In this document: piece by piece, positions 48,791-59,425 of the stretch | How positions within the stretch are numbered: position 1 is the first letter of the stretch | Layout: every line of letters starts with the position of its first letter | DNA from: Mycobacterium europaeum | GTDB lineage: Bacteria > Actinomycetota > Actinomycetes > Mycobacteriales > Mycobacteriaceae | DNA length: 64,000 nt | Assembly: GCF_002102155.1 (NCBI RefSeq) | Contig: NZ_LQOU01000032.1 | Span: 62,001-126,000 of the forward strand | Reading direction: 5' to 3' | The notes under the pieces: generated by a model | Seen by the model: the letters and a program-made list of their open reading frames with translations, nothing else | The model's database searches: none | Told to the model about the DNA's origin: nothing | Program-made: the position numbers and the translations under genes

Positions 48791-50069
48791 TGATGCCGCT
48801 TCTCCCGCCTTTTCCTATCGCACTGCTCTGTTTATCGTCGCCGGCATGCGGATCCCATCCGTCCGTCCACTGCGCGTGTGACAACCAGTGTGCCGCCAGC
48901 TCGGCGCGTTCCCGCAGCGCGGCCACCTCCGCCATGTCGGTCCCGAGGAAGTTGACGTGGCCGACCTTGCGGCCGGGCCGTTCCTCCTTGCCGTACAGGT
49001 GCACCCGGGCGTCGGGCATGCGGGCGAACAGGTGGTGCAGCCGCTCGTCCACCGTCATGGCGGGCCGCTCCGGCGCGCCGAGCACGTTCGCCATCACCGT
49101 CACCGGCGCGACGGCATCGGTGTCGCCGAGCGGATAGTCCAGCACCGCGCGCACGTGCTGCTCGAACTGGCCGGTGCGCGCGCCGTCCATGGTCCAGTGC
49201 CCGGAGTTGTGCGGCCGCATCGCGAGCTCGTTGACCAGCAGGCCCCCGTCGGCGGTCTCGAACAGCTCGACGGCGAGCACCCCGACCACGCCCAGCTCGG
49301 CGGCCAGCCGCAACGCCAGCTGTTGGGCGGCGGCGGCCACGTCGTCGGGCAGCCCGGGCGCGGGGGCGATCACCTGAACGCAGATGCCGTCCCGTTGCAC
49401 GGTCTCCACCACGGGCCAGGCCGCGCCCTGGCCGAACGGGGAGCGCGCGACCAGCGCCGACAGTTCGCGGCGCAGGTTCACCTGCTCCTCGGCCATCACC
49501 GGCACGCCGTCGGCCAGGAAGGCGGTCGCGATGTCGCGGGCATGCGAAGGGTCACGGGCCATCCGCACTCCCTTCCCGTCGTAACCGCCGCGCACCGCCT
49601 TCACGACAACGGGGCCGGCTATCCGCCGCGCGAAGGCGTCGAGGTCGTCGATGGTTCCGATCTCGGCATAGCGGGGCACCGGAACCCCGAGTGCCTCCAG
49701 CCGCCGGCGCATGACCAGCTTGTCCTGGGCGTGCACCAGCGCCTCCGGCGGCGGCGCGACGTTGACGCCCTCGGCGACCAGCTTCTCCAGCAGCTCGGTC
49801 GGCACGTGCTCGTGGTCGAACGTCAGCACGTGGGCCCCGGCCGCCACCCGGCGCAGGTCCTCCAGCTCGGTGTGCGAGCCGATCACCACGTCGGGGGTGA
49901 CCTGCGCGGCAGGCTCGCCGGGGGCGGTGGCCAGCACCCGCAGGGTCTGCCCCAGCGCGATCGCGGCCTGGTGGGTCATCCGGGCCAGCTGACCGCCGCC
50001 GACCATGGCGACCAACGGCGGGACGGCGGGGACGGCTCCAGGCGGGGGTGTACTCGGCACGGCCATCAT
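48777..50069 (-). CDS. purK: 5-(carboxyamino)imidazole ribonucleotide synthase
   Basis: This 430-residue ATP-grasp enzyme makes N5-CAIR from AIR, ATP and bicarbonate. Signatures are [38 protein letters not shown]-grasp [19 protein letters not shown] and [18 protein letters not shown]. Start ATG at 50069 (a second ATG follows directly). It forms a purK-purE unit and is divergent from gtrA by 97 bp. Counterpart Rv3276c. Confidence 0.96.
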   Translation of the reverse strand: MMAVPSTPPPGAVPAVPPLVAMVGGGQLARMTHQAAIALGQTLRVLATAPGEPAAQVTPDVVIGSHTELEDLRRVAAGAHVLTFDHEHVPTELLEKLVAEGVNVAPPPEALVHAQDKLVMRRRLEALGVPVPRYAEIGTIDDLDAFARRIAGPVVVKAVRGGYDGKGVRMARDPSHARDIATAFLADGVPVMAEEQVNLRRELSALVARSPFGQGAAWPVVETVQRDGICVQVIAPAPGLPDDVAAAAQQLALRLAAELGVVGVLAVELFETADGGLLVNELAMRPHNSGHWTMDGARTGQFEQHVRAVLDYPLGDTDAVAPVTVMANVLGAPERPAMTVDERLHHLFARMPDARVHLYGKEERPGRKVGHVNFLGTDMAEVAALRERAELAAHWLSHAQWTDGWDPHAGDDKQSSAIGKGGRSGINGHD

Positions 50070-50129
50070 GGTGTCACGGCGCCGGCGGCGTGTTGACCGG
50101 CGGTGACGCCGAAACGTTATGTACGATTT

Positions 50130-50158
50130 TGCGTCGATTTTGTGTGCGTCCGTACACT
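50130..50158 (+). promoter_or_regulatory. Promoter of leaderless gtrA
   Basis: TTGCGT (50130-50135) and TACACT (50153-50158) are separated by 17 nt, the best -35/-10 pair in the window. The -10 ends 9 nt before the GTG at 50167, so the mRNA probably starts at or just before the codon. No ribosome site is seen. Confidence 0.65.
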
Positions 50159-50166
50159 GACGACTT

Positions 50167-50826
50167 GTGCCCTTCGCCGAAGCCGCAATCGAGCGCCTAC
50201 CCGGGTTTATTCAGCCCTATTTGTTGCGCCACCACGAACTGATCAAATTCGCCATCGTCGGCGGAACGACGTTTGTGATCGACTCGGCGATTTTCTACAC
50301 CCTCAAGCTGACAATTCTGGACTACAAGCCGGTCACCGCGAAGGTCATCGCCGGCATCGTCGCGGTCATCGCATCCTACGTGTTGAACCGCGAATGGAGC
50401 TTCCGCGATCGCGGCGGCCGTGAGCGTCACCACGAGGCGCTGCTGTTCTTCGCGTTCAGCGGGGTGGGCGTGCTGCTGTCCATGGCGCCGCTGTGGTTCT
50501 CCAGCTACATCCTGCAGCTGCGGGAGCCGATGGTGTCGCTGACCGTGGAGAACATCGCCGACTTCATCTCGGCCTACATCATCGGCAACCTGCTGCAGAT
50601 GGCGTTCCGCTTCTGGGCGTTCCGGCGCTGGGTCTTCCCGGACGAGTTCGCCCGCAACCCCGACAAGGCGCTGGAGTCCGCGCTGACCGCCGGCGGCATC
50701 GCCGAGATGCTCGAGGACGAGATCGAGGGCGGGAACGTCACGCTGTTGCGGGCCTGGCGCAACCGCGCCGGCCGGCTGGCTCAGCCGGGCGACTCCTCCG
50801 AGCCGAGGGTGTCGAAAACTTCGTGA
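50167..50826 (+). CDS. GtrA-family membrane protein
   Basis: This 219-residue protein has four membrane helices (FAIVGGTTFVIDSAIFYTL, VIAGIVAVIASYVLNREWSF, LFFAFSGVGVLLSMAPLWFS, DFISAYIIGNLLQMAFRFWA) and the NREWSFR signature of GtrA proteins. Such proteins help to flip or transfer polyprenyl-linked sugars. A soluble C-terminal tail follows (PDKALESALTAGGIAEML). The GTG at 50167 is probably at the mRNA 5' end. Its 3' end overlaps the convergent PH-domain gene by 46 bp. The counterpart is Rv3277. Confidence 0.9.
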   Translation: MPFAEAAIERLPGFIQPYLLRHHELIKFAIVGGTTFVIDSAIFYTLKLTILDYKPVTAKVIAGIVAVIASYVLNREWSFRDRGGRERHHEALLFFAFSGVGVLLSMAPLWFSSYILQLREPMVSLTVENIADFISAYIIGNLLQMAFRFWAFRRWVFPDEFARNPDKALESALTAGGIAEMLEDEIEGGNVTLLRAWRNRAGRLAQPGDSSEPRVSKTS

Positions 50827-51299
50827 TAGAGCAGCGCGTGCACCTCGCGCAGCCGCGGAATGTCGTAAAACTCCAACGGATCCTGTGACGCCGATTCGAT
50901 AATCAGCGTCCCGGTCCGAAACATCCGCTCGGTAATGCGGTCACGGAATTCCACGCTGTTGATCCGCGCCAGCGGGATATCGATCCCGGTGCGGGTCAGC
51001 ACTCCGTGCCGGAACATCACCCGCCGGTTCGTGACCACGAAATGTGTGGTCAGCCAGCTCAGGAACGGCCACAGCGTCAGCCAGCCGACGATCACCAGCC
51101 AGATGGCCCAGATGACGGCGTAGATGATGTTCTTGGCCGGCTGGCCCCAGTGCGTCGAGTTGAGGTATCCGGACCCGAACGACGCCAGCGCGGTCGCCAG
51201 CAGCAGGGCCACGACCGGCCAGATCAGCCGCTTCCAGTGCGGGTGGCGGTGGACGATCACCTGCTCGCCGGCGGCCAGGGCGTTATCCGGGTAGCTCAT
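50781..51299 (-). CDS. Bacterial PH-domain membrane protein (YdbS-like)
   Basis: This 172-residue protein has two adjacent membrane helices (about residues 24-44 and 60-80) and then a bPH2 domain (TTHFVVTNRRVMFRHGVLTRTGIDIPLARINSVEF in sequence, about 85-165). Function unknown. It follows birA by 11 bp, so the two may be one transcript, and overlaps gtrA at its 3' end. The counterpart is Rv3278c. Confidence 0.9.
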   Translation of the reverse strand: MSYPDNALAAGEQVIVHRHPHWKRLIWPVVALLLATALASFGSGYLNSTHWGQPAKNIIYAVIWAIWLVIVGWLTLWPFLSWLTTHFVVTNRRVMFRHGVLTRTGIDIPLARINSVEFRDRITERMFRTGTLIIESASQDPLEFYDIPRLREVHALLYHEVFDTLGSEESPG

Positions 51300-51310
51300 G
51301 CTCGCCGAAG

Positions 51311-52123
51311 CTACCGCAAATGCACCACGTCACCAGCGGAGACGACGACGGTTTCCGACCCGGTCTCGATGCACAGCCTGCCCTGGTCGTCGATGGCGCT
51401 CGCGGTCCCGACGACTTCCTTGCCGCCGGGCACCTGCGCGCGCACGCGGTTGCCGATGGTCAGGCTGCGCGCCCGGTAGTCGGCCGCCAGCGCCCAGTCC
51501 GCCCCGCGGGCGGCCCGCCACGCGACGATGCGCCGCCCGAGCTCGGCCAGCAGCGCGCACACCAGCCGGGTGCGGTCGGGCTCCCGCACGCCGAGGTCGC
51601 GCAGCGAGGTGGCCCCCTCGACGCCGCCGGGGGCCTCGAAGACGTTGAGCCCCACGCCGATCACCACGACCGGCTTCGCCACCTCGGCCAGGATGCCCGC
51701 GAGCTTGCCCGGCGACTCGGAGGGGCCGGCCAGGACGTCGTTGGGCCACTTGAGGCCCACCACCCGAACCCCGTCGAGCAGCGGGGCGACCGCATCGACC
51801 ACCGCCACCCCGGTGGCCAGCGGCAGCCAGCCCCACCCGGCGGTCGGCACGTCGACGATGCTGACGCCGACCGACATCGTGATCTGGGTTCGCGGGGTGG
51901 CCGACCAGCCGCGGCCGTGCCGCCCGCGGCCGGCGGTCTGGTGCTCGGCGATCAGCACGGCCCCGGCCACGTCAGCCCCCGAGGCGGCCTGCGCGAGCAG
52001 GTCGGCGTTCGTGGAGCCGGTCTGTTCGACGACGTCGAGCCGGCGCCAGCCGAGCCCCGTCCCGATCAGTTCGGCGCGCAATGCGGTCGCGTCCAGCGGT
52101 GGCCTGAGCTCATCGGTGTCCAT
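51311..52123 (-). CDS. birA: Biotin protein ligase
   Basis: This 270-residue enzyme biotinylates acyl-CoA carboxylase alpha subunits, including AccA3 in this window. Signatures are [18 protein letters not shown], the biotinyl-AMP loop [32 protein letters not shown] and [10 protein letters not shown]. It lacks an N-terminal helix-turn-helix and so is not a repressor. I chose the ATG at 52123; the frame upstream is antisense to accD5. Counterpart Rv3279c. The divergent accD5 ATG is 52 bp away. Confidence 0.95.
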   Translation of the reverse strand: MDTDELRPPLDATALRAELIGTGLGWRRLDVVEQTGSTNADLLAQAASGADVAGAVLIAEHQTAGRGRHGRGWSATPRTQITMSVGVSIVDVPTAGWGWLPLATGVAVVDAVAPLLDGVRVVGLKWPNDVLAGPSESPGKLAGILAEVAKPVVVIGVGLNVFEAPGGVEGATSLRDLGVREPDRTRLVCALLAELGRRIVAWRAARGADWALAADYRARSLTIGNRVRAQVPGGKEVVGTASAIDDQGRLCIETGSETVVVSAGDVVHLR

Positions 52124-52161
52124 CACCGCCCAGCCTAAAACTGCGCCGCAGCGGCGGCCGA

Positions 52162-52167
52162 TACCAT
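52162..52167 (+). promoter_or_regulatory. -10 element upstream of accD5
   Basis: TACCAT ends 9 nt before the ATG at 52176, with no clear ribosome site in between. This fits a leaderless or very short-leader accD5 mRNA. Confidence 0.4.
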
Positions 52168-52175
52168 CGGATCCC

Positions 52176-53816
52176 ATGACAAGCGTTACGGACCACACCG
52201 CGGAGCCGGCCGCCGAGCACACCATCGACATCCACACCACCGCAGGCAAGCTGGCCGAGCTGCACAAGCGGCGGGAAGAGTCGCTGCACCCGGTGGGCGA
52301 AGAGGCCGTCGACAAGGTGCACGCCAAGGGCAAGCTGACCGCCCGCGAGCGCATCCTGGCCCTGCTGGACGAGGACTCGTTCGTCGAGCTCGACGCCCTG
52401 GCGCGGCACCGCAGCAAGAACTTCGGCATGGAGAACAACCGCCCGCTCGGCGACGGCGTGATCACCGGCTACGGCACCATTGACGGCCGCGAGGTGTGCA
52501 TCTTCAGCCAGGACGCCACGGTGTTCGGCGGCAGCCTCGGCGAGGTGTACGGCGAGAAGATCGTCAAGGTGCAGGAGCTGGCGCTCAAGACCGGCCGCCC
52601 GCTGATCGGCATCAACGACGGCGCCGGCGCGCGGATCCAGGAGGGCGTCGTCTCCCTGGGCCTGTACAGCAAGATCTTCCGGAACAACATCCTGGCCTCG
52701 GGCGTGATCCCGCAGATCTCGCTGATCATGGGCGCCGCCGCCGGTGGGCACGTCTACTCCCCCGCGCTGACCGACTTCGTGGTGATGGTCGACCAGACCA
52801 GCCAGATGTTCATCACCGGGCCGGACGTCATCAAGACCGTCACCGGCGAGGACGTGACGATGGAGGAGCTCGGCGGCGCCCACACCCACATGGCCAAGTC
52901 GGGCACCCTGCACTACGTCGCCTCCGGCGAGCAGGACGCCTTCGACTGGGTGCGCGACCTGCTGAGCTACCTGCCGCCCAACAACGCCACCGACGCGCCC
53001 CGCTACGCCGAGCCCATCCCCGGAGGCGCCATCGAGGACAACCTCACCGAGGAGGACCTCGAGCTGGACACGCTGATCCCCGACTCGGCCAACCAGCCCT
53101 ACGACATGCACGAGGTGATCACCCGCATCCTCGACGACGACGAGTTCCTGGAGATCCAGAACGGCTACGCCACCAACATCATCGTCGGATTCGGCCGCAT
53201 CGAGGGCCGGCCGGTGGGCATCGTGGCCAACCAGCCCACGCAGTTCGCCGGCTGCCTGGACATCAACGCCTCGGAGAAGGCGGCGCGGTTCGTGCGGACC
53301 TGCGACTGCTTCAACATCCCGATCATCATGCTGGTGGACGTCCCGGGCTTCCTGCCGGGCACCGGCCAGGAGTACAACGGCATCATCCGCCGCGGCGCCA
53401 AGCTGCTGTTCGCCTACGGCGAGGCCACCGTCCCCAAGATCACCGTGATCACCCGCAAGGCCTACGGCGGCGCGTACTGCGTCATGGGCTCCAAGGACAT
53501 GGGCTGTGACGTCAACATCGCCTGGCCGACCGCGCAGATCGCCGTGATGGGCGCCTCCGGCGCCGTCGGGTTCGTCTACCGCAAGCAGCTCGCGGAGGCG
53601 GCCAAGGAGGGCAAGGACGTCGACGCGCTGCGGCTGGAGCTGCAGCAGGAGTACGAGGACACGTTGGTCAACCCGTACGTCGCCGCCGAGCGCGGCTACG
53701 TCGACGCGGTGATCCCGCCGTCGCACACCCGCGGCTACATCGGCACGGCGCTGCGGCTGCTGGAACGCAAGATCTCGCACCTGCCCCCCAAGAAGCACGG
53801 GAACATCCCGCTGTGA
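52176..53816 (+). CDS. accD5: Acyl-CoA carboxylase beta subunit AccD5
   Basis: This 546-residue carboxyltransferase, with biotinylated AccA3, makes methylmalonyl-CoA (and some malonyl-CoA) for multimethyl-branched lipids. Oxyanion-hole and CoA-binding signatures are [30 protein letters not shown] and [17 protein letters not shown]. The C-terminal half holds [21 protein letters not shown] and [19 protein letters not shown]. The gene overlaps accE5 by 4 bp. The counterpart is Rv3280. Confidence 0.97.
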   Translation: MTSVTDHTAEPAAEHTIDIHTTAGKLAELHKRREESLHPVGEEAVDKVHAKGKLTARERILALLDEDSFVELDALARHRSKNFGMENNRPLGDGVITGYGTIDGREVCIFSQDATVFGGSLGEVYGEKIVKVQELALKTGRPLIGINDGAGARIQEGVVSLGLYSKIFRNNILASGVIPQISLIMGAAAGGHVYSPALTDFVVMVDQTSQMFITGPDVIKTVTGEDVTMEELGGAHTHMAKSGTLHYVASGEQDAFDWVRDLLSYLPPNNATDAPRYAEPIPGGAIEDNLTEEDLELDTLIPDSANQPYDMHEVITRILDDDEFLEIQNGYATNIIVGFGRIEGRPVGIVANQPTQFAGCLDINASEKAARFVRTCDCFNIPIIMLVDVPGFLPGTGQEYNGIIRRGAKLLFAYGEATVPKITVITRKAYGGAYCVMGSKDMGCDVNIAWPTAQIAVMGASGAVGFVYRKQLAEAAKEGKDVDALRLELQQEYEDTLVNPYVAAERGYVDAVIPPSHTRGYIGTALRLLERKISHLPPKKHGNIPL

Positions 53817-54073
53817 GCGACGAGATGAACGACGAAAACGGTTCCGAGGCAACCGAAACCGCCCACGAGCCGCACATCCACATCCTCAAGGGCCACCCCA
53901 CCGACGAGGAGGTGGCCGCGCTGGTCACCGCGCTGGGTCTGGTCGGCGGGGGCGTCCCCGAGCCCACCGAGCCCGAGGCCACCCGCTGGGGCCTGCCGGT
54001 GGACCGGCTGCGGTTCGCCATGTCCAACTACCAGCGGCTCACCATGCAGCAGATGACACACATGAAGCGTTGA
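53813..54073 (+). CDS. accE5: Acyl-CoA carboxylase epsilon subunit AccE5, short form
   Basis: This 86-residue protein has the acetyl-CoA carboxylase epsilon domain ([35 protein letters not shown]). It binds the AccA3-AccD5 complex and stimulates activity. I recall 177 residues with a long N-terminal extension for M. tuberculosis AccE5; that extension is missing here. GTG at 53813 overlaps the accD5 stop. The maf start overlaps its own stop by 4 bp. The counterpart is Rv3281. Confidence 0.92.
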   Translation: MSDEMNDENGSEATETAHEPHIHILKGHPTDEEVAALVTALGLVGGGVPEPTEPEATRWGLPVDRLRFAMSNYQRLTMQQMTHMKR

Positions 54074-54699
54074 CCCGCCTGGTCCTCGGGTCGGCCTCGT
54101 CGGGCCGCCTGAAGGTGCTGCGCCAGGCCGGCGTCGATCCGCTGGTGGCGGTGTCCGGTGTGGACGAGGACGCGATTGTGGCCGAGCTGGGGCCCGGCGC
54201 CCCGCCGGCCGAGGTGGTGTGCGCGCTGGCGGCCGCCAAGGCCGAACGCGTGGCGGGCGAACTGGACGGCTCCGTCGCCGCGGATTGCCTTGTCCTGGGC
54301 TGCGATTCGATGCTGCACCTGGACGGCGAACTGTGCGGCAAGCCCGGCTCGGCCGACGCCGCGATGGCCCAGTGGCGCGGGATGGCCGGCCGGGCGGGCC
54401 GGCTGCACACCGGGCATTGCCTGCTGCGGCTGAGCGACGGCGTGATCACCGGCCGCGAAGCCGAATCCGCCTGTACCACAGTGCGTTTCGCCTCGCCGAC
54501 GGACGCGGACCTGCGGGCCTACGTCGCCAGCGGCGAGCCCCTGCGGGTGGCCGGCGGGTTCACCCTCGACGGGCTGGGCGGCTGGTTCATCGACGGGGTC
54601 GACGGCGACCCGTCGAACGTGATCGGCGTGAGCCTGCCGCTGCTGCGGTCGATGCTGGGCCGCCTCGGCCTGTCGGTCGCCGCCCTGTGGGCGGGCTAG
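54070..54699 (+). CDS. Maf-family nucleoside triphosphate pyrophosphatase
   Basis: This 209-residue protein starts with [19 protein letters not shown], the Maf signature. [20 protein letters not shown] and [20 protein letters not shown] follow. It hydrolyses non-canonical or pyrimidine NTPs. The usual DTVV segment is [13 protein letters not shown] at 54070 overlaps the accE5 stop by 4 bp. It completes accD5-accE5-maf in one coupled series. The counterpart is Rv3282. Confidence 0.93.
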   Translation: MTRLVLGSASSGRLKVLRQAGVDPLVAVSGVDEDAIVAELGPGAPPAEVVCALAAAKAERVAGELDGSVAADCLVLGCDSMLHLDGELCGKPGSADAAMAQWRGMAGRAGRLHTGHCLLRLSDGVITGREAESACTTVRFASPTDADLRAYVASGEPLRVAGGFTLDGLGGWFIDGVDGDPSNVIGVSLPLLRSMLGRLGLSVAALWAG

Positions 54700-54810
54700 C
54701 GCCGGGCCGCTCCACGAGACATCAACCGCTGCGACCCGCGGCGTGTCGTCGCAACGGTTTATGTGCCGCGGGCAGGGCAACGGCGCTGGGTGACCGGTTA
54801 CCCCTGGCGG

Positions 54811-54816
54811 TAGGCT
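54811..54816 (+). promoter_or_regulatory. -10 element for leaderless sseA
   Basis: TAGGCT ends 8 nt before the GTG at 54824, in a 124-bp gap that otherwise shows no features. A ribosome site is absent. Confidence 0.5.
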
Positions 54817-54823
54817 CGGTCGC

Positions 54824-55717
54824 GTGGCATTACCCCCCGATCCGAGCCCGACACTGACCGATTACGCCCACCCCGAACGGCTGGTCACCGCCGACTGGCT
54901 CTCCGCCCACCTGGGCAGCCCCGGCCTGGTCATCGTCGAATCCGACGAGGACGTCCTGCTCTACGACGTCGGCCATATCCCGGGCGCCGTGAAGATCGAC
55001 TGGCACACCGACCTCAACGATCCCCGGGTCCGCGACTACATCAACGGCGAGCAGTTCGCCGAGCTGATGGACCGCAAGGGCATCGCCCGCGACGACACCG
55101 TGGTCATCTACGGGGACAAGAGCAACTGGTGGGCCGCCTACGCGCTGTGGGTCTTCACGTTGTTCGGCCACCCCGATGTGCGCCTGCTCAACGGCGGCCG
55201 CGACCTTTGGCTCCGGGAAGGGCGGGAGGTGACGCTGGACGTGCCGACCAAGACCTCCACCGGCTACCCCGTCGTCGCGCGCAACGACGAACCCATCCGG
55301 GCCTTCAAGGACGACGTGCTGGCCGCCCTGGGCAGCCAGCCGCTGATCGACGTGCGCTCGCCCGACGAGTACACCGGCAAGCGCACCCACATGCCCGACT
55401 ACCCCGAGGAAGGTGTGCTGCGCGGCGGCCACATCCCGACCGCCCGCTCCATCCCGTGGGCCAACGCGGTCGACGAGAGCGGGCGATTCCGCAGCCGCGA
55501 GGAACTCGAGGAGCTCTACGACTTCATCACCCCCGACGACAAGACCGTCGTGTACTGCCGCATCGGCGAGCGGTCCAGCCACACCTGGTTCGTGCTCACC
55601 TACCTGCTGGGCAAGCCCGGCGTGCGCAACTACGACGGGTCGTGGACGGAATGGGGCAACACCGTGCGCACCCCGATCGTCGGCGGCACCGAACCGGGGG
55701 ACGTTCCCGCCCGATGA
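54824..55717 (+). CDS. sseA: Thiosulfate sulfurtransferase SseA (rhodanese)
   Basis: This 297-residue protein has two rhodanese domains. The N-terminal domain has LIVDVR-like region [20 protein letters not shown] but no active Cys. The C-terminal domain has [13 protein letters not shown] and the active loop CRIGERS with Cys245. It transfers sulfane sulfur and is implicated in cytosolic redox protection. Start GTG at 54824. The SufE-like gene overlaps its stop by 4 bp, and the two probably act together. The counterpart is Rv3283. Confidence 0.94.
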   Translation: MALPPDPSPTLTDYAHPERLVTADWLSAHLGSPGLVIVESDEDVLLYDVGHIPGAVKIDWHTDLNDPRVRDYINGEQFAELMDRKGIARDDTVVIYGDKSNWWAAYALWVFTLFGHPDVRLLNGGRDLWLREGREVTLDVPTKTSTGYPVVARNDEPIRAFKDDVLAALGSQPLIDVRSPDEYTGKRTHMPDYPEEGVLRGGHIPTARSIPWANAVDESGRFRSREELEELYDFITPDDKTVVYCRIGERSSHTWFVLTYLLGKPGVRNYDGSWTEWGNTVRTPIVGGTEPGDVPAR

Positions 55718-56160
55718 CCCTGCCCGCCCCGCTGGCTGAGGTGGTGTCCGACTTCGCCGAGGTCGAGGGCCAGGACAAGCTGGCCCTGCTGCTGGAATTC
55801 GCCAACGAACTGCCCGCCCTGCCCGCCGAGCTGGAAGAGCGGGCCATGGAGCCGGTGCCGGAGTGCCAGACCCCGCTGTTCCTCCACGTCGACGCCAGCG
55901 ACCCGGAGCGGGTGCGGTTGCACTTCAGCGCGCCGGCCGAGGCGCCGACCACCCGGGGGTTCGCCGCGATCCTGGCCGCCGGCCTCGACCAGCAGCCCGC
56001 GGCCGACATTCTGGCGGTGCCCGAGGACTTCTACACCGACCTGGGATTGGCCGCGCTGATCAGCCCATTACGGTTGCGCGGCATGTCGGCGATGCTCGCC
56101 CGCATCAAACGGCGGCTGCGCGAGTCGGGTCGAAATACCGGCACCGCCTCATCGGCCTGA
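55714..56160 (+). CDS. SufE-like sulfur acceptor protein
   Basis: This 148-residue protein matches SufE/CsdE. Signatures are [20 protein letters not shown], the acceptor Cys51 in [10 protein letters not shown], and the C-terminal region [16 protein letters not shown]. It accepts persulfide from a donor such as a desulfurase or, here, perhaps SseA, whose stop it overlaps (ATGA). Start ATG at 55714. The counterpart is Rv3284. Confidence 0.92.
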   Translation: MTLPAPLAEVVSDFAEVEGQDKLALLLEFANELPALPAELEERAMEPVPECQTPLFLHVDASDPERVRLHFSAPAEAPTTRGFAAILAAGLDQQPAADILAVPEDFYTDLGLAALISPLRLRGMSAMLARIKRRLRESGRNTGTASSA

Positions 56161-56259
56161 CGGCGCGGCGCTTAGACTTCCCAGGAGTTGTAAGAAACTC
56201 TCTTAAAGAAGCCCACGGCGGAAACACGTCCGCTTCAGATCTGCCAAACAGGAGGCGCA

Positions 56260-58056
56260 GTGGCTAGTCACGCCAGCTCGAGGATCTCCAAAGTGCTTGT
56301 CGCCAACCGCGGCGAGATCGCTGTCCGGGTGATCCGGGCGGCCCGCGACGCGGGCCTGCCCAGCGTGGCGGTGTACGCCGAGCCCGACGCCGACGCGCCG
56401 CACGTGCGCCTCGCCGACGAGGCCTTCGCCCTGGGGGGCCAGACCTCCGCGGAGTCCTACCTGGACTTCGGCAAGCTGCTCGACGCGGCGGCCAAGTCGG
56501 GCGCCAACGCCGTCCACCCCGGCTACGGCTTCCTCTCGGAGAACGCCGATTTCGCGCAGGCGGTCATCGACGCCGGGCTGATCTGGATCGGCCCCAGCCC
56601 CCAGTCGATCCGCGACCTCGGTGACAAGGTCACCGCCCGCCACATCGCCGCCCGCGCCCAGGCCCCCCTGGTGCCGGGCACCCCGGACCCCGTCAAGGAC
56701 GCCGACGAGGTGGTCGCCTTCGCCAAGGAGTACGGCGTGCCGATCGCCATCAAGGCGGCCTTCGGCGGCGGCGGCCGCGGCATGAAGGTCGCGCGCACCA
56801 TCGAAGAGATCCCGCACCTGTACGAGTCGGCGGTCCGCGAAGCCGTCGCCGCCTTCGGCCGCGGCGAGTGCTTCGTCGAGCGCTACCTGGACAAGCCCCG
56901 CCACGTCGAGGCGCAGGTGATCGCCGACCAGCACGGCAACGTGATCGTCGCCGGCACCCGGGACTGCTCGCTGCAGCGCCGCTTCCAGAAGCTGGTCGAG
57001 GAGGCGCCCGCGCCGTTCCTCACCGACGCGCAGCGCAAGGAGATCCACGAGTCGGCCAAGCGCATCTGCAAGGAAGCGCACTACTACGGCGCCGGGACCG
57101 TCGAATACCTGGTCGGCCAGGACGGCCTGATCTCGTTCCTGGAGGTCAACACCCGCCTGCAGGTCGAGCACCCGGTCACCGAGGAGACCGCGGGCATCGA
57201 CTTGGTGTTGCAGCAGTTCAAGATCGCCAACGGCGAGAAGCTGGACCTGACCGAGGATCCGACGCCGCGCGGCCACGCCATCGAGTTCCGGATCAACGGC
57301 GAGGACGCCGGACGCGGCTTCCTGCCGGCCCCCGGTCCCGTCACCCGATACGACACCCCCAGCGGCCCGGGCGTACGGCTGGATTCCGGCGTCGAGGCCG
57401 GCTCGGTGATCGGCGGCCAGTTCGACTCGATGCTGGCCAAGCTCATCGTCTACGGCGCTGACCGAGATGAAGCACTGCGCCGCGCCCGCCGGGCTCTTGA
57501 TGAATTCCACGTCGAAGGGCTGGCCACCGTCATCCCGTTCCACCGCGCCGTGGTGTCCGACCCGGCGTTCATCGGCGACGGTGAGGGCTTCTCGGTGCAC
57601 ACCCGCTGGATCGAGACCGAGTGGAACAACACCATCGAGCCCTTCACCGGGGGCGAGCCCCTCGACGAGGAGGACACCCGGCCCCGCCAGAAGGTGGTTG
57701 TGGAGGTCGGCGGCCGCCGGCTCGAGGTGTCGCTGCCCGGTGACCTGGCGCTGGGGAACGGTTCGGCCGCCGACCCGGCCGGTGTCATCCGCAAGAAGCC
57801 CAAGCCGCGCAAGCGCGGGGCGCACGGCGGCGCCGCCGCCTCCGGTGACGCGGTGACCGCGCCCATGCAGGGCACCGTGGTCAAGGTCGCGGTCGAGGAG
57901 GGGCAGCAAGTCGTGGTCGGCGAGCTGGTGGTGGTCCTGGAGGCGATGAAGATGGAGAACCCGGTCACCGCGCACAAGGACGGCGTGATCACCGGACTCG
58001 CGGTCGAGGCCGGCGTCGCCATCACCCAGGGCACGGTCCTCGCCGAGATCAAATAG
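56260..58056 (+). CDS. accA3: Acyl-CoA carboxylase alpha subunit AccA3
   Basis: This 598-residue protein has biotin carboxylase (about residues 1-450) and BCCP (about 525-598) domains. Signatures are [29 protein letters not shown] (ATP-grasp), [18 protein letters not shown] and the biotinylated Lys564 in [11 protein letters not shown]. AccA3 is the shared alpha subunit for AccD4, AccD5 and AccD6. GTG at 56260 has AGGAGG 5 nt upstream. The 99-bp gap before it has a short AT-rich dyad with GAGTT/AACTC arms (56185-56200). The counterpart is Rv3285. Confidence 0.97.
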   Translation: MASHASSRISKVLVANRGEIAVRVIRAARDAGLPSVAVYAEPDADAPHVRLADEAFALGGQTSAESYLDFGKLLDAAAKSGANAVHPGYGFLSENADFAQAVIDAGLIWIGPSPQSIRDLGDKVTARHIAARAQAPLVPGTPDPVKDADEVVAFAKEYGVPIAIKAAFGGGGRGMKVARTIEEIPHLYESAVREAVAAFGRGECFVERYLDKPRHVEAQVIADQHGNVIVAGTRDCSLQRRFQKLVEEAPAPFLTDAQRKEIHESAKRICKEAHYYGAGTVEYLVGQDGLISFLEVNTRLQVEHPVTEETAGIDLVLQQFKIANGEKLDLTEDPTPRGHAIEFRINGEDAGRGFLPAPGPVTRYDTPSGPGVRLDSGVEAGSVIGGQFDSMLAKLIVYGADRDEALRRARRALDEFHVEGLATVIPFHRAVVSDPAFIGDGEGFSVHTRWIETEWNNTIEPFTGGEPLDEEDTRPRQKVVVEVGGRRLEVSLPGDLALGNGSAADPAGVIRKKPKPRKRGAHGGAAASGDAVTAPMQGTVVKVAVEEGQQVVVGELVVVLEAMKMENPVTAHKDGVITGLAVEAGVAITQGTVLAEIK

Positions 58057-58084
58057 CCCGCGGAAACCCTATTCGTGGGAAACA

Positions 58085-58110
58085 GTTGTCGGCCCGGTCC
58101 GGCGGGGGTA
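58085..58110 (+). promoter_or_regulatory. SigF-like promoter upstream of the STAS gene
   Basis: GTTG (58085-58088), 17 nt, then GGGTA (58106-58110) differs from the SigF consensus GTTT-N15-17-GGGTA by one base. It lies 137 bp before the STAS start at 58247. It suggests that SigF feeds back on its own regulator; no experiment is available here. Confidence 0.5.
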
Positions 58111-58246
58111 GCGTTCGGGTCAGGTTGAGTTCACAGCCGTGCGGATCAGATGAACGGGCGCGGGAAGACGAACTCTCTGTACTTTTCGGTTCAGTACACG
58201 CCTGGCACCTTCCGCAGCACATCCGCCTCTACGGATGGAGTCAGTA

Positions 58247-58666
58247 ATGTCTGTGGCCCAATCTTGGCAACACAGCCGCGCGGCACAGTTCACCGCGCGC
58301 TGGGACTCGTCGGGCACGCTGATCACGGTGGACGGTGAGCTCGACGCCGCCAACGCCGACCAGCTTGCGGCCTACGTCCGACAGGTCACCGGTCGTTCGC
58401 CGCGCATGATCCTGGATCTTCGCGGGCTGAAATTCATTGGCACGGCCGGCTTTTCGGCCCTGCACCGGATCAACGTCGGGTGCTCGGGCGCCCAGGTGGA
58501 CTGGGCCATGGCGCCCAGCCCGGCGGTGTCGCGGCTGCTACGCATCTGCGACCCCGACGGCACCCTGCCCGTGACGACGCCGTCGGCCGAGCCGCTCCTG
58601 GAACCGCTGCGCGCGGAAGGCGAACAGCTTCTGTCCCTACTGCAATTGGTCGCGCAGCCGCGTTAG
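58247..58666 (+). CDS. STAS-domain anti-sigma factor antagonist
   Basis: This 139-residue protein has a STAS domain (about residues 17-110): LITVDGELDAANADQLAAYV, MILDLRGLKFIGTAGFSALH. In RsbV-like proteins the segment has a Ser that the anti-sigma kinase phosphorylates; here it is Thr66 in FIGTAGF, a conservative replacement. I chose the ATG at 58247, with GGAG at suitable spacing, over the ATG at 58235. Its stop overlaps the convergent sigF by 30 bp. I recall no such gene between accA3 and sigF in H37Rv. It could release SigF from RsbW. Confidence 0.88.
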   Translation: MSVAQSWQHSRAAQFTARWDSSGTLITVDGELDAANADQLAAYVRQVTGRSPRMILDLRGLKFIGTAGFSALHRINVGCSGAQVDWAMAPSPAVSRLLRICDPDGTLPVTTPSAEPLLEPLRAEGEQLLSLLQLVAQPR

Positions 58667-59425
58667 CGACTTCGCCAGCAGCCGGGAGACGTGCATCTGG
58701 GAGATGCCGACCCGTTCGGCGATCTGTGTCTGCGTCATCGACTCGAAGAACCTGAGCACCAACACCGTTCGTTCCCGTTCGGGCAGCGCCTCGAGCAGCG
58801 GGCGCAGCGACTCCTGGTCCTCGATCCGGTCCAGGCCGGTGTCCACGTCGCCCAGCGTGTCGGCGATGGCGCGGGCTTCGTCCTCGTCGCTGCCGCCTCC
58901 GCTGTCGATGGACAGGGTGTTGTACGAGCTGCCCGCCACCAGGCCCTCCACCACCTCCTCGCGGTCCATGCCGAGTTCGGCGGCGAGTTCGGTCGCGGTG
59001 GGCGCCCGGCCGAGCCGCTGCGACAGATCGGCGGTGGCGGTGCCCAGGCGCAGATGCAGTTCCTTGAGGCGCCGTGGCACCTTGACCGACCAGCTGTTGT
59101 CGCGGAAGTGCCGGCGAACCTCGCCCATGATCGTGGGCACCGCGAACGACACGAAGTCGGAGCCGGTCTCCACGTCGAAGCGGACCACCGCGTTCACCAG
59201 TCCCACCCGCGCCACCTGGACGAGGTCGTCGCGCGGTTCGCCGCGTCCCTCGAACCGGCGGGCGATGTGGTCTGCCAGGGGCAGGCAACGCTCGACGATC
59301 TTGTCCCGTTGACGCTGGAATTCCATCGAGTCGGCGGGCACGGTCGCCAACTCACGGAACATGTCCGGGACGTCGGCGTACTCGTTCGGGCGCGAGACCG
59401 AACCGCCGGCAGCTGGTGGTGTCAC
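58637..59425 (-). CDS. sigF: Alternative sigma factor SigF
   Basis: This 262-residue SigB/SigF-type sigma factor has region 2 (DDLVQVARVGLVNAVVRFD, FAVPTIMGEVRRHFRDNSW), region 3 (SVKVPRRLKELHLRLGTA) and region 4 (LPERERTVLVLRFFESM, ISQMHVSRLLAKSLTRL). It directs stress and stationary-phase genes at promoters of the type GTTT-N15-17-GGGTA. GTG at 59425 overlaps the rsbW stop by 4 bp. Convergent to the STAS gene. The counterpart is Rv3286c. Confidence 0.97.
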   Translation of the reverse strand: MTPPAAGGSVSRPNEYADVPDMFRELATVPADSMEFQRQRDKIVERCLPLADHIARRFEGRGEPRDDLVQVARVGLVNAVVRFDVETGSDFVSFAVPTIMGEVRRHFRDNSWSVKVPRRLKELHLRLGTATADLSQRLGRAPTATELAAELGMDREEVVEGLVAGSSYNTLSIDSGGGSDEDEARAIADTLGDVDTGLDRIEDQESLRPLLEALPERERTVLVLRFFESMTQTQIAERVGISQMHVSRLLAKSLTRLRDQLQ

